Shown: in pieces, positions 26,999-37,000 of the stretch | Position numbering within the stretch: the first letter of the stretch is position 1 | Layout: every line of letters begins with the position of its first letter | Assembly: GCA_003241485.1 (NCBI GenBank) | Contig: QFQD01000031.1 | Coordinates: 1 to 64,000 of the forward strand | Direction of reading: 5' to 3' | DNA: 64,000 bases | Source: Ancylobacter novellus | GTDB taxonomy: Bacteria; Pseudomonadota; Alphaproteobacteria; Rhizobiales; Xanthobacteraceae | Translations under genes and position numbers: made by a program | Notes under the pieces: model-generated | Seen by the model: the letters and a program-made list of their open reading frames with translations, nothing else | Told to the model about the DNA's origin: nothing | Database searches by the model: none

Positions 26999-27412
26999 AT
27001 GGCGCTCTCGGCAGCCGCCTCCAGCCCGGCGACTGCCCCTGTCTCCGAGGCGCGTTTCGACGCTGAGGAGATTCTGGCCCTCATCCTGGCCCGTCTCGAC
27101 GACGACAAGGCCGAGGATATCGTTACCATCGAACTGCGCGGCAAGACGACCATCGCCGATTACATGGTCGTGGCGTCCGGCCGTGCCCAGCGGCATGTCG
27201 GTGCCATCGCCGAACATCTTGTCGAAGCGCTCAAGGAGCGCGGCGTCAAGGGCGTTCGGGTCGAGGGCATGCCGGCCTGCGACTGGGTGCTGATCGATGC
27301 CAGCGATGTCATCGTGCACGTCTTCCAGCCGGAGGTGCGGGGCTTCTACAACATCGAGAAGATGTGGTCGGGTGCCCTTCCGGGCGGGCCGGCCAGCCCG
27401 GCGCGCGGCTAG
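26999..27412 (+). CDS. rsfS: Ribosome silencing factor RsfS
   Basis: A 137-residue protein of the RsfS/Iojap family: DDDKAEDIVTIELRGKTTIA, then DYMVVASGRAQRHVGAIAEH and DWVLIDASDVIVHVF. RsfS binds L14 and blocks subunit joining in starved cells. The ATG at 26999 fits the family length; an in-frame ATG at 26969 is possible. It lies between nadD and rlmH as in most bacteria. Confidence 0.93.
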   Translation: MALSAAASSPATAPVSEARFDAEEILALILARLDDDKAEDIVTIELRGKTTIADYMVVASGRAQRHVGAIAEHLVEALKERGVKGVRVEGMPACDWVLIDASDVIVHVFQPEVRGFYNIEKMWSGALPGGPASPARG

Positions 27413-27420
27413 ACCCGCGC

Positions 27421-27903
27421 GTGCGACTGCTGATTCTTGCCGTGGGCCGGATGAAGGCCGGGCCCGAGCGTGAGCTTTGTGCGCGTTACATTGAGCGCAC
27501 GGGCAAGAGCGGGCGGGCGCTGAGCCTCACCGGACCGGACGTCGTCGAGATCGCCGAAAGCGCGGCGCGCCGGCCAGATGACCGCATGGCGGAAGAAGGC
27601 GCCGCGCTGCTCGCTGCGCTGCCGGAGGAGACGGCGGTCATCGCGCTCGATCCGCGCGGCCGGGAGGCGTCGAGCGAGGAAATCGCCGCGGACATCGCGG
27701 CCTTGCGCGATCGCGGTGTCCGGGCGCTGTCCTTCCTGATCGGCGGCGCCGACGGGCTGAGCGATGCCGCGCGCGGGCGCGCGGACCGTCTGGTCGCCTT
27801 CGGGCGGGCCACCTTTCCCCATCAGCTCGTCCGGGTGATGATGGCCGAGCAGCTCTATCGCGCCACGACGATCCTCTCGGGCCACCCCTATCACAAGGCC
27901 TGA
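27421..27903 (+). CDS. rlmH: 23S rRNA pseudouridine1915 N3-methyltransferase
   Basis: A 160-residue SPOUT methyltransferase, exactly the family length from the GTG at 27421. It methylates pseudouridine 1915 in helix 69 of 23S rRNA. The SAM-binding knot is visible as SFLIGGADGLSDAAR and the C-terminus FPHQLVRVMMAEQLYRATTI followed by HPYHKA. The gene begins 9 bases after rsfS. Confidence 0.95.
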   Translation: MRLLILAVGRMKAGPERELCARYIERTGKSGRALSLTGPDVVEIAESAARRPDDRMAEEGAALLAALPEETAVIALDPRGREASSEEIAADIAALRDRGVRALSFLIGGADGLSDAARGRADRLVAFGRATFPHQLVRVMMAEQLYRATTILSGHPYHKA

Positions 27904-27960
27904 GCATTTTCGGCGTTGGCCGGTAACCGAACATTAACCACGCCGACGTTCCTTCACACG

Positions 27961-29337
27961 ATGCCGTTCGCGCGCCCCATGCCCTTGTCTCCCCACGCGC
28001 CCCGCCCCCGGCGCGCGCTTGCTCATGCGCTGCGTGTGGCGCTTGCCTGTGCCCTGCTGCTCACTTCGCCCGCGCTTTCGCCCGCCTGGCCGCAGTCTGC
28101 CGCCCCGGATGCACCTGCGCCCGCCGCGAGCGACCCGCTGGCCGAGCACCAAAAGCGCATGGAGCAGCTCAATGCCGACCTGCAGGGCAGCGCCGCCGAG
28201 CGGGAGCGCCTCGCCGCCGAGATCGCGGCGCTGAAGGGCGACCGGGCCAAGCTCGCCAGCGCCCTCCTCGAAACCGCGCAGAAAGTGCGCGAGGTCGAAT
28301 CCAAGCTGGATTCCTCCGAGCAGCGCCTCGTGCAGCTCGGCCGTGAGGAGGGGGATATCCGCGAATCGCTCGATTCGCGGCGCGATGTCCTCGCCGAAGT
28401 GCTGGGCGGGCTGATGCGGCTCGGCCGCCGCCCGCCGCCAGCCATGCTGGTGCGCCCGGACGATGCGCTGCAATCGGTGCGTTCGGCCATCCTGCTCGGC
28501 GCGGTGCTGCCCGAACTGCGGGCGGAGACGGAACTGCTCGCGGGCGAACTCGCCGCGCTGGAGCGCGTCCGGCAGGAAACGTCGCGTGAACGCGACGCTC
28601 TCGCAGAATTGAAAGGCTCGCTCGCCGAGGAACGCCGCCGCACGGCGGCGCTGATCGAGGAGCGGCGCAACTCCATGGAGGCCGGCGAGGCCGCCCTGCA
28701 CAATGAGGAGGCGCGCGCCGCCGCGCTGGCCGCCGAGGCTGGCAATGTGCGCGAATTGCTGGCCCGCATGGAGACCGAGGTCGCCGTCTCGCGCAAGGCG
28801 GCCGAAGCGGCCAAGGCCGCGCAGAGCAAGGCGGATCAAGGCCCGGCGGCCAAGCTGGCGGCCTTGCAGAACCCCGGCCGCCTCTCCCCGGGCGTGCCGT
28901 TCGAGGAGACCAAGGGCATGCTGCCGCTGCCGGCGGGCGGTGTGACGCTGAAGTCGTTCGGTGCCGAGGATGGCTATGGCGGCCTGGAAAAGGGCGTGTC
29001 TTTCGGCACGCGGACCGAGGCGCAGGTGCTGGCGCCGAGCGATGGATGGGTGGTCTATGCCGGCCCTTTCCGCTCCTATGGACAACTCTTGATAATCAAC
29101 GCCGGCGGCGGCTACCATATCTTGCTGGCGGGTATGGATAAGATCACGGTGGAACTGGGTCAGTTCGTGCTGTCCGGCGAGCCGGTGGCGGTCATGGGTC
29201 AAGGACCGCAACTTGTGTCGTCGGTCGGCCTTGGAACCGCCCAACCCATTCTCTATGTCGAGTTCCGCAAGGATGGAAACTCGATCGATCCAGCGCCATG
29301 GTGGGCGACGAGCGAGAGCGAGAAGGCACGCGGATGA
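27961..29337 (+). CDS. EnvC-family murein hydrolase activator
   Basis: A 458-residue periplasmic protein. After a signal peptide (ALRVALACALLLTSPALSPA) come two long coiled-coil stretches, about residues 60-140 and 195-295, then a C-terminal LytM-like domain from about residue 340. The domain is degenerate: the zinc-ligand positions, normally HxxxD and HxH, read SFGTRTE and lack histidines. As in E. coli EnvC this suggests a non-catalytic activator of amidases at the division site. The ATG at 27961 was preferred to TTG 27916. It overlaps ctpA by a few bases. Confidence 0.88.
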   Translation: MPFARPMPLSPHAPRPRRALAHALRVALACALLLTSPALSPAWPQSAAPDAPAPAASDPLAEHQKRMEQLNADLQGSAAERERLAAEIAALKGDRAKLASALLETAQKVREVESKLDSSEQRLVQLGREEGDIRESLDSRRDVLAEVLGGLMRLGRRPPPAMLVRPDDALQSVRSAILLGAVLPELRAETELLAGELAALERVRQETSRERDALAELKGSLAEERRRTAALIEERRNSMEAGEAALHNEEARAAALAAEAGNVRELLARMETEVAVSRKAAEAAKAAQSKADQGPAAKLAALQNPGRLSPGVPFEETKGMLPLPAGGVTLKSFGAEDGYGGLEKGVSFGTRTEAQVLAPSDGWVVYAGPFRSYGQLLIINAGGGYHILLAGMDKITVELGQFVLSGEPVAVMGQGPQLVSSVGLGTAQPILYVEFRKDGNSIDPAPWWATSESEKARG

Positions 29338-30683
29338 TGCGTAAGACGTCAGTATTTCTCTTGGGCGCAGCCGTCGGTGCGCTGGTCGCCGTGGGCGCGG
29401 CGCAGCCCCGGCTGCTGCTTCAGCCCGGCCAGGCCATGGCTGCGGCCTCCGACACCTACCGCCAGCTGAACCTGTTCGGCGATGTGTTCGAGCGCGTGCG
29501 CGCCGACTATGTCGAGAAGCCTGACGACGCCAAGCTGATCGAAGCGGCCATCAACGGCATGCTGGCCTCGCTGGATCCGCACTCGACCTACATGGACGCG
29601 AAGGATTTTCGCGACATGCAGGTGCAGACGCGCGGCCAGTTCGGCGGCCTCGGCATCGAGGTCACGATGGAAGACGGCCTCGTGAAGGTGGTGACGCCGA
29701 TCGACGACACGCCCGCCGCCAAGGCCGGCGTGATGGCCGGCGATCTCATCGTCAAGCTGGACAATGACGACGTTAAGGGCCTCACCCTGCAGCAGGCGGT
29801 CGACAAGATGCGCGGCGCGGTGGCGACCCCGATCAAGCTCACCATCCTGCGCAAGGGTTCGGACAAGCCGATCGAGCTGACGCTCACGCGTGATGTCATC
29901 AACATCAAGTCGGTGCGCTCGCGCGTCGAGGATGGCGATATCGGCTATATCCGCATCACTTCCTTCAGCGAGCAGACCGGCGAGGGCCTGAAGAAGGCCG
30001 TCGAGGACCTGACCAAGCAGATCGGTGAGGACAAGCTCAAGGGCTTCATCCTCGACCTGCGCAACAACCCGGGTGGGCTGCTCGACCAGGCGATCGACGT
30101 CTCCGATACGTTCCTCGATCGCGGCGAGATCGTCTCCACGCGCGGGCGCAATGCCGACGAGACCGAGCGGCGCAATGCGCGGCCGGGCGACCTCGCCAAG
30201 GGCAAGCCGGTGATCGTGCTGGTGAACGGCGGTTCGGCCTCGGCGTCGGAAATCGTCGCCGGCGCGCTGCAGGACCACAAGCGCGCCACCATCCTCGGCT
30301 CGCTGTCCTTCGGCAAGGGCTCGGTGCAGACCGTGATCCCGGTTTCCGGCAATGCGGCGATCAAGCTCACCACGGCACGCTACTACACGCCGTCGGGCCG
30401 CTCGATCCAGGCCAAGGGCATCCAGCCCGACATCGAGCTGGTGCAGGACGTGCCGCAGGACGTGAAGGAGAAGGCCGAGGCGGCTGGCGTCGAGACGACG
30501 CGCGGCGAGGCTTCTCTCAAGGGCCATCTCAAGAACGGCGAGGACGAGAAGACGGGTTCGCCCGCCTATGTGCCGCCGGATCCGAAGGACGACACCCAGC
30601 TCAAGCTCGCCATCGACCTGATGCAGGGCGTGCAGAAGAACGCGGCCTATCCCGCCGATCCCAAGGCGGCCGTACCGAACTGA
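29334..30683 (+). CDS. ctpA: Carboxy-terminal processing protease (S41)
   Basis: A 449-residue exported serine protease. An N-terminal signal/anchor (VFLLGAAVGALVAVGAA) is followed by a PDZ domain (about residues 85-170, with GQFGGLGIEV and GVMAGDLIVKLD) and the S41 core. The Ser-Lys dyad sits in NGGSASASEIVAGAL and SFGKGSVQT. CtpA enzymes trim or degrade periplasmic proteins from the C-terminus and affect cell-wall hydrolases. Its ATG overlaps the envC stop codon, so the two are coupled. A strong terminator follows at 30741. Confidence 0.95.
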   Translation: MMRKTSVFLLGAAVGALVAVGAAQPRLLLQPGQAMAAASDTYRQLNLFGDVFERVRADYVEKPDDAKLIEAAINGMLASLDPHSTYMDAKDFRDMQVQTRGQFGGLGIEVTMEDGLVKVVTPIDDTPAAKAGVMAGDLIVKLDNDDVKGLTLQQAVDKMRGAVATPIKLTILRKGSDKPIELTLTRDVINIKSVRSRVEDGDIGYIRITSFSEQTGEGLKKAVEDLTKQIGEDKLKGFILDLRNNPGGLLDQAIDVSDTFLDRGEIVSTRGRNADETERRNARPGDLAKGKPVIVLVNGGSASASEIVAGALQDHKRATILGSLSFGKGSVQTVIPVSGNAAIKLTTARYYTPSGRSIQAKGIQPDIELVQDVPQDVKEKAEAAGVETTRGEASLKGHLKNGEDEKTGSPAYVPPDPKDDTQLKLAIDLMQGVQKNAAYPADPKAAVPN

Positions 30684-30740
30684 GCCGGCGCCGGCTTGCG
30701 CCGGCAGCCACTCGCGTCGGAAGTGTGATCTAATGGCAAC

Positions 30741-30776
30741 AGCCCCGCTCTTTCGCGAGAGCGGGGCTTTGTTTTT
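30741..30776 (+). terminator. Rho-independent terminator after ctpA
   Basis: An 11-bp stem (AGCCCCGCTCT / AGAGCGGGGCT) with a short loop is followed by TTGTTTTT. It closes the nadD-to-ctpA series. Confidence 0.9.
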
Positions 30777-30842
30777 CCGGCCGCCCTTTTCGTTGCCTCA
30801 TTTCGCCGCGATCCCGCCTAGGTCGGGGTCGACAAGGGCAAC

Positions 30843-31247
30843 ATGAAAAGCAGTGAAACGCTTCGCATGTCATCGAACGTCGCCCGGATCGACGCTCCCG
30901 CCGACGCCCCGCTCGGGCGCGATGCCGGCCGTGACAATGCGCATTACTGCGCCGCGGTGACGATCTTTGCCGTGGTCGGCATTGCCATCATCGCTGTTGC
31001 CGGACTTTGGCTGACTTTGCGCGAGCGCCCGGTGCTGCAGGTCTTCGATGCCTTCGAGGACATCAACTCCGCCGTGACCGCCGACATGCCCGTGCTGCGG
31101 CAGGGTTTCGCCGGCGATGATGTGGACGGGCATTCGGGTTCGTTCACTTTCCTCGACGGCTCGACCGGGCAGCGCGAAATCGTCGAGATGGCACCGCCGG
31201 TCCGCTCCGCCTCCAGCGACGTGGAAAGCCCGGTGCTCGCGCGCTGA
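30843..31247 (+). CDS. Small single-span membrane protein, unknown function
   Basis: A 134-residue protein that I do not recognise. It has one strong transmembrane segment (AAVTIFAVVGIAIIAVAGLW, near residues 37-56) with a charged N-terminal side and an outer part ending in a disordered tail. Related genomes usually have a divergent polysaccharide deacetylase gene between ctpA and rppH. The N-terminal APLGRDAG before a membrane span resembles the start of that family, so this may be a shortened remnant or a replacement. That is inference. A terminator separates it from ctpA, so it needs its own promoter. Confidence 0.6.
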   Translation: MKSSETLRMSSNVARIDAPADAPLGRDAGRDNAHYCAAVTIFAVVGIAIIAVAGLWLTLRERPVLQVFDAFEDINSAVTADMPVLRQGFAGDDVDGHSGSFTFLDGSTGQREIVEMAPPVRSASSDVESPVLAR

Positions 31248-31435
31248 GCGCGGGCCGGGAAGATGGCGTTCCGCCTCTCCCCATTTGAAGGCACCGCGCC
31301 TTCGACGCGGCGCTAAGCATAAATCAAGCTCGTCCTCGCGGTGTCACGGCGCTGGCCTATGATGGTTGGGTGTGGCGCGCCGCCTCCGGCGAGCCTCCTG
31401 TGCGCCCCGCCCGGTTTTTCTGAACGGCTTTTGCG

Positions 31436-31948
31436 ATGGTTCCTTTCGAGCAGCTTCCCTACCGTCCCTGTGTCGGCGTCGTCCTGGTCAATCGCGCGGG
31501 GCTGGTGTTCCTCGGCCAGCGCATCGGTGGGGCGGAGCATGTCGACGCCCTGCATTCCTGGCAGATGCCGCAGGGCGGCATAGACGAGGGCGAACTGCCG
31601 CAAGATGCGGCGCTGCGCGAGCTCTATGAGGAGACCAACGTCTCTTCCGTCGAGCCGCTGGCGGAAGCGGCGGACTGGTTTGCCTACGACCTGCCCGAGC
31701 CGATCGCCCGCGAAGCCTGGAAGGGGCGCTATCGCGGCCAGACCCAGAAGTGGATCGCGCTGCGCTTCACCGGCGACGACAGCGAGATCAACGTCACACA
31801 GCCGGGTGGCGGCAAGCACAAACCGGAATTCATCGCCTGGCGCTGGGAGCGGCTGGAAAACACGCCCTCGCTCATCATCCCCTTCAAGCGCCCGGTCTAT
31901 CAGCGCGTGGTGCAGGAATTCGCGCCCGTGCTGACGGCGCTGGGCTGA
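31436..31948 (+). CDS. rppH: RNA pyrophosphohydrolase
   Basis: A 170-residue Nudix hydrolase that removes pyrophosphate from the 5' end of mRNA and so starts RNase E decay. The N-terminus YRPCVGVVLVNRAGLVFLGQ matches RppH. The Nudix box is complete: GGIDEGELPQDAALRELYEE (residues 48-67). LPEPIAREAWKGRYRGQTQK follows, typical of the family. The ATG at 31436 gives the normal length. Confidence 0.95.
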   Translation: MVPFEQLPYRPCVGVVLVNRAGLVFLGQRIGGAEHVDALHSWQMPQGGIDEGELPQDAALRELYEETNVSSVEPLAEAADWFAYDLPEPIAREAWKGRYRGQTQKWIALRFTGDDSEINVTQPGGGKHKPEFIAWRWERLENTPSLIIPFKRPVYQRVVQEFAPVLTALG

Positions 31949-31998
31949 CGTCGGGACGGCGTGGGATGGCGGCGGAATGATACCGCCGGCAACAATGC

Positions 31999-32014
31999 GA
32001 ACGAACGTTCGTTC
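31999..32014. promoter_or_regulatory. Palindromic operator O1 for the TetR gene
   Basis: GAACGAACGTTCGTTC is a perfect 16-bp palindrome directly upstream of the -35 element. A near-identical site lies 47 bases downstream. Self-binding by the adjacent TetR regulator is the likely meaning. Confidence 0.75.
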
Positions 32015-32043
32015 TTGACTCATTCGCCTGCTCTTGCGTAAAT
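32015..32043 (+). promoter_or_regulatory. Promoter of the TetR-RND operon
   Basis: -35 TTGACT (32015-32020), a 17-base spacer and -10 GTAAAT (32038-32043). The operator palindromes touch both ends, so bound repressor would block RNA polymerase. Confidence 0.7.
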
Positions 32044-32045
32044 GC

Positions 32046-32061
32046 GAACGAACGTTCGCTC
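32046..32061. promoter_or_regulatory. Palindromic operator O2 for the TetR gene
   Basis: GAACGAACGTTCGCTC differs from O1 at one base. It starts two bases after the -10 element and covers the expected transcription start. Confidence 0.75.
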
Positions 32062-32078
32062 CAGCATCGGAGATCGGC

Positions 32079-32747
32079 TTGCCCGCTCTTGCCCGACCCA
32101 TTTCCGCGGCCTCGACGGCTGCCGCGCCGTCCGCCGGCCGTCACGGCGCCGCCAAGCCGGATCCGCGTCGCCGCGTGCTCGATGCGGCGGCGTTGTGCTT
32201 CATCCGATCCGGCTTTCACGGCACCTCGATGCAGGAAATCTGCGCGGAAGCGGGCATGAGCCCGGGCGCGCTCTACCGCTACTTTCCCTCGAAGGATGCG
32301 ATCATTGTTGCCATTGTCGAGGAGGAGCGCGCCATGCGCGCGAGCTTCGTCGAGATGCTGGAAACCGCGCCGAGCTTCGTCGAGGGTCTGACCCGTATGG
32401 GCCGCGCCGTATTCTCCGGCGAGAACGAGATGGTCTGCCTCAAGCTCGGCCCGGAGATCTTTGCCGAGGCGGCACGCAATCCGGCGCTGAAGCCGACCTT
32501 CGACGCTGTCGAGGACGAGATGAATGAAGCGATCCGTCGCTGTTTCATCGCCGCACAGGCACGGGGCGAGATCGACGCTTCCATTGATCCCGACATCGCC
32601 CTCCTGCTGATCAATGCCATCGGCGACGGACTGATGCTGCGCAGCAGTTTCGAGCCCGATCTGCCGCTTGGCAATATGATGCCCGCGCTCGCCGGCCTGA
32701 TGGCGCGGATGCTCGCCCCCACCGCTTCTTCGGACGCCACGCCATGA
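32079..32747 (+). CDS. TetR-family regulator of the RND efflux operon
   Basis: A 222-residue regulator. Its HTH reads FHGTSMQEICAEAGMSPGAL followed by YRYFPSKDAIIVAIVEEER; the C-terminal ligand domain is of a general TetR type. The start was set at TTG 32079 because GGAG lies six bases before it and because the promoter and second operator occupy the sequence upstream. A longer frame from 32034 would start inside the promoter. The stop overlaps the start of the adaptor gene (ATGA at 32744-32747). Together with the two operators this indicates an autoregulated repressor of the pump. Confidence 0.88.
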   Translation: MPALARPISAASTAAAPSAGRHGAAKPDPRRRVLDAAALCFIRSGFHGTSMQEICAEAGMSPGALYRYFPSKDAIIVAIVEEERAMRASFVEMLETAPSFVEGLTRMGRAVFSGENEMVCLKLGPEIFAEAARNPALKPTFDAVEDEMNEAIRRCFIAAQARGEIDASIDPDIALLLINAIGDGLMLRSSFEPDLPLGNMMPALAGLMARMLAPTASSDATP

Positions 32748-34003
32748 CTGAAAAGACCGCCTCCTTTCGCGGCCGCATCGCGCTCGCCTTGACCATGACG
32801 GCCGTCGTGGTCGGCGTCGCCGGCTATGCCTTCCGCGATCGCATCGCCGCCGGTCTCAGCCTTGGCGAGCCGGCGCAGGCGGATGTTGCCGCGCCGGAGC
32901 CGAACGCGGTGCGTGGCATCACCATCTCCGTCGTGCCCGCCGCGCGCCGCGAGGTGATCGAGCGCCTGCCGGTCACCGGCACGCTGGTCGCCCGCGAGGA
33001 GATCATGGTCGGGCCGGAGATCGACGGCTACCGGATCACCGACATTCTGGTGGAGGAGGGCGACCGGGTGGAAAAGGGCCAGGTGCTCGCCCGCCTGTCG
33101 CGCGACACGCTGGAAACGCTGCTGGCGCAGAACACTGCCAATGCCGCCCGCGCCCAGGCCGCCATTGCCCAGCAGAAGGCGCAGCTGCTGCAGACGCTGG
33201 CGCAGCGCACCGAGGCGGAAGCCGCGGTCGAACGCGCGCGCACGCTGATCAAGACCGGCGCCACCTCGCAGGAAGTGCTCGACCAGCGCGAGCGCGCGGT
33301 GAAGGTCGCGGCCGCGCAGGTTACCGCCGCCGAGGAATCGGTCACCGCCGCCGAGGCCGACGCCGCCCAGATCAAGGCCAACCGCGACGAGATCGAGGTT
33401 CGTCTCGCCCGCACCGACATCACGGCGCCGGAGGCGGGCATCATCTCCTCCCGTGCCGCGCGCCTCGGCGCCATCGTGCTGTCGGCCAATGCCGAGCCGC
33501 TGTTCCGCATCGTCAAGGACGGCGCCATCGACCTCGACGCCGAAGTGCCGGAATCGGCCCTGCCGCGCGTTACCCCGGGCCTGTCCGTCGCCGTGACCCC
33601 GGCGGGATTTCCCACGCCGATAGAGGGCAAGGTGCGGCTCGTCGGTGCCACGGTCGATAATTCGACCCGCCTCGCCCGCGTGGCCGTGGCGCTGCCGGAT
33701 GATCCGCGCCTGCGCCCCGGTGCCTATGCCCGCGGCGTCATCGAGGTGGCGCGTCATGAAGGCGTCGCGCTGCCGCAATCGGCCGTGCAGTTCGCCTCCG
33801 ATGGCGTGTTCGTGCTGGTGGTGGAAAACGACATCGTGCAGCGCCGGCCCGTCAAGACCGGCCTGCAGGGTGACGGCTTCGTCGAGATCGTTGACGGCGT
33901 GAAGGAAGGCGAGGATGTCGTCGCCCGTGCCGGTGGCTTCCTGCGCACGGGCGACCGGGTAACGCCGGTGCCGCTGCCGGCCGAGGCGGAGGACGGCGTC
34001 TGA
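32744..34003 (+). CDS. RND efflux periplasmic adaptor (membrane fusion protein)
   Basis: A 419-residue adaptor with an N-terminal membrane anchor (IALALTMTAVVVGVAGYAF). Next come a split barrel-sandwich domain, with EIDGYRITDILVEEGDRVEK in its first half and DITAPEAGIISSRAARLGAI in its second, and a coiled-coil hairpin between them (about residues 130-220). The C-terminal beta-barrel has VALPDDPRLRPGAYARGVIE. It joins the inner-membrane pump to an outer-membrane channel. It overlaps the TetR gene by four bases, and its stop overlaps the pump start by one base. Confidence 0.93.
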   Translation: MTEKTASFRGRIALALTMTAVVVGVAGYAFRDRIAAGLSLGEPAQADVAAPEPNAVRGITISVVPAARREVIERLPVTGTLVAREEIMVGPEIDGYRITDILVEEGDRVEKGQVLARLSRDTLETLLAQNTANAARAQAAIAQQKAQLLQTLAQRTEAEAAVERARTLIKTGATSQEVLDQRERAVKVAAAQVTAAEESVTAAEADAAQIKANRDEIEVRLARTDITAPEAGIISSRAARLGAIVLSANAEPLFRIVKDGAIDLDAEVPESALPRVTPGLSVAVTPAGFPTPIEGKVRLVGATVDNSTRLARVAVALPDDPRLRPGAYARGVIEVARHEGVALPQSAVQFASDGVFVLVVENDIVQRRPVKTGLQGDGFVEIVDGVKEGEDVVARAGGFLRTGDRVTPVPLPAEAEDGV

Positions 34004-37000
34004 TGGCTCTCAACATTTCCGCCTGGGCGATCCGCAAGCCGGTTCCCTCCATCGTGCTGTTCGTGGTGCTGACGGCGATCGGGCTGTTCACCTTCGACAA
34101 GCTGCCGATCACGCGCATGCCGAACATCGACGTGCCGATCGTCTCGGTCACCGTCAGCCAGCCCGGCGCCGCGCCGAGCGAACTGGAGACGCAGGTCACC
34201 AAGCGCATCGAGACCACGGTCGCCGGCGTGCAGGGCGTCAAGCACATCACCTCGACCATGACCGAGGGGTCGTCCGTCACGGTCATCGAGTTCCAGCTGG
34301 AGACGCAGGTCGACCGCGCGGTGAGCGATGTGCGCGACGCCGTGTCGAAGATCCGCTCCGAACTGCCGCAGGATATCGAGGAGCCGCTGGTCCAGCGCAT
34401 CGATGTCGAGGGCATGGCCATTGTCACCTATGCCGCCTCGGCGCCGGGCATGACGCCGGAGGAACTCTCCTGGTTCGTCGACGACACGGTCATCCGCGCG
34501 CTCCAGAGCGTGCGCGGCGTGGCGCAGGTCAAGCGCGAGGGGGGCGTCGACCGCGAGATCCGCATCTCGCTCGATCCCGACCGGCTCGCTGCGCTTGGCG
34601 TCACGGCGGCGGATGTGAACCGCCAGCTCGCCGCCACCAATGTCGACCTTGCAGGTGGACGTGGTGAAATCGGTACGCAGGAGCAGTCGGTGCGCACGCT
34701 CGGCGGCGCGACGACGGTCGCCGATCTGGCCGAGACCCGCATCGCGCTTCCCGCGGTGGGCGGCGGCGCGTCGCGCCATGTGCGCCTGGCCGATCTCGGC
34801 ACGGTGACCGACGGGGCGGCCGAGCCGCGCATCTTCGCCCGGCTCGACGGCAAGCCGGTGGTGGCCTTCGGCATCTATCGCGCCAAGGGCTTCTCCGACG
34901 TCGTCGTGGCCGAAGCCGCCGAGGCGGAGCTGCGCAAGCTGGAAGCCGCGCATCCCGACGTGACCATCACGCTGATCGATTCGACGGTGAAATACACCCA
35001 TGCGGACTACGAATCCGCCATGCACACGCTCATCGAGGGCGCGGTGCTGGCGGTCATCGTGGTGCTGCTGTTCCTGCGCGACTGGCGCGCCACCATCATT
35101 TCCGCGACGGCGATCCCGCTCTCCATCCTGCCCACCTTCTGGGTGATGGACATGCTCGGCTTCTCGCTGAACGGGGTGAGCCTGCTCGCCGTCACGCTGG
35201 TGACCGGCATTCTCGTCGACGATGCCATTGTCGAAATCGAGAACATCGTGCGCCATATGCGCATGGGCAAATCCGCCTATCGCGCGGCCATCGACGCGGC
35301 CGACGAGATCGGCCTCGCCGTGGTCGCCACCACGCTGACCATCGTCGCGGTGTTCCTGCCGGTCAGCTTCATGGGCGGCATTGCCGGGCAGTATTTCCGC
35401 CAGTTCGGCATCACCGTCGCGGTGGCCGTGCTGTTCTCGCTGCTGGTGGCGCGTCTGCTGACGCCGATGCTGGCGGCTTATTTCCTGCGCGACCATGGGC
35501 ACCGCGAGACGCCGGACAGCTGGCTGATGCGGGCCTATGTCCGGCTGCTGAACATCTCGATCCGCCACCGCTTCATTACCGTTGCGGCTGGCATCGCGCT
35601 GTTCATTGGTTCGATGTGGCTCTCCACGCTGCTGCCTTCCGGCTTCATCCCGAATTCCGACGTGTCGCGCTCGGTGCTGGCGGTGGAACTGCCGCCCGGC
35701 GCGACGCTGGAATCGACACGCCGGGTGGTCGACGAGATTTCGGACAAGCTGAAGGCCCAGCCCGAGGTGGCGAGTGTGTTCGTCACCGCCGGCACGGGTG
35801 TCGCCGGGGGCGCGGCGAGCGGCGGGGGCGAGGTGCGCAAGGCCACCGTCATCGTCAACCTCGTGCCGCGGGCCGAACGTCAGGTGTCGCAGAAGCAGTT
35901 CGAGGGGCGGATGATGGCCGCCATCGCGCAGATTCCCGACCTGCGCTTCAATTTCGGCGCTTCGGGCGGCGCCGGCCCCGGCGGGCGCGAATTCACAATC
36001 ATCCTCTCCGGCTCGGACGGCACGGTGGTGGAGAAGACAGCGCTGGAGCTGGAACGCGAAATCCGCACGCAGGTGAAGGGGCTCTCCAATGCCGTCACCA
36101 GCGCGGCGCTGGACCGGCCGGAGCTGCGCGTCGTGCCGAAGCTCGCGGAGGCGGCCGAACTCGGCGTCTCGGTGTCCGATATCGCGCAGACCGTGCGCAT
36201 CGCCACCATCGGCGACATTTCGCAGAACCTCGCCAAATTCTCCGCCGGCGACCGGCAGGTGCCGATCCGCGTGCAGCTGGACGAAAAGGCGCGGGCGGAC
36301 CTGTCGACCTTCGAGACGCTGAAGGTGCGCACGGCATCAGGGGCTTCCGTGCCGCTCTCGGCGGTGGCGGACATCTCCTTCGGCGCCGGCCCCTCCAGCC
36401 TCGACCGCTATGATCGCGCCCGCCGCATCGCCATCGAAGCGGATCTCGCCGGCAATACCCAGCTCGGCGAGGCGCTGGCGGAAGTCTATGCGCTGCCGCA
36501 GGCGAAGAACCTGCCGCCCGGCGTCGTGCTCAAGGAGAGCGGCGACGCGGAAATCATGGCCGAGGTGTTCGGCGGCTTCGCCACCGCCATGGGCGCGGGC
36601 GTGATGATGGTGCTGGCGGTGCTGGTGCTGCTCTTCGCCAATGTCCTGCAACCCATCACCATTCTCGTCGCCCTGCCGCTGTCGGTCGGCGGCGCCTTCG
36701 TGGCGCTGCTGCTCACCAACAACGCCATGACGCTGCCGGTGGTCATCGGCTTCCTGATGCTGATGGGCATCGTCACCAAGAACGCCATCCTGCTGGTGGA
36801 TTTCGCCATCGAGGCGGTGCATTCGGGCGTTGATCGCAACACCGCGCTGATCGAGGCGGGCCGCAAGCGCGCGCAGCCGATCGTCATGACCACCATCGCC
36901 ATGGCGGCGGGCATGATGCCCTCCGCGCTGGGGCTGGGCGAGGGCGGCGACTTCCGCTCGCCCATGGCCATCGCGGTGATTGGCGGGCTCCTGGCCTCGA

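Noticed and set aside
27961..29337. Active LytM endopeptidase
   Set aside because: The zinc-ligand histidines are absent, so it is called an EnvC-type activator, not an enzyme.
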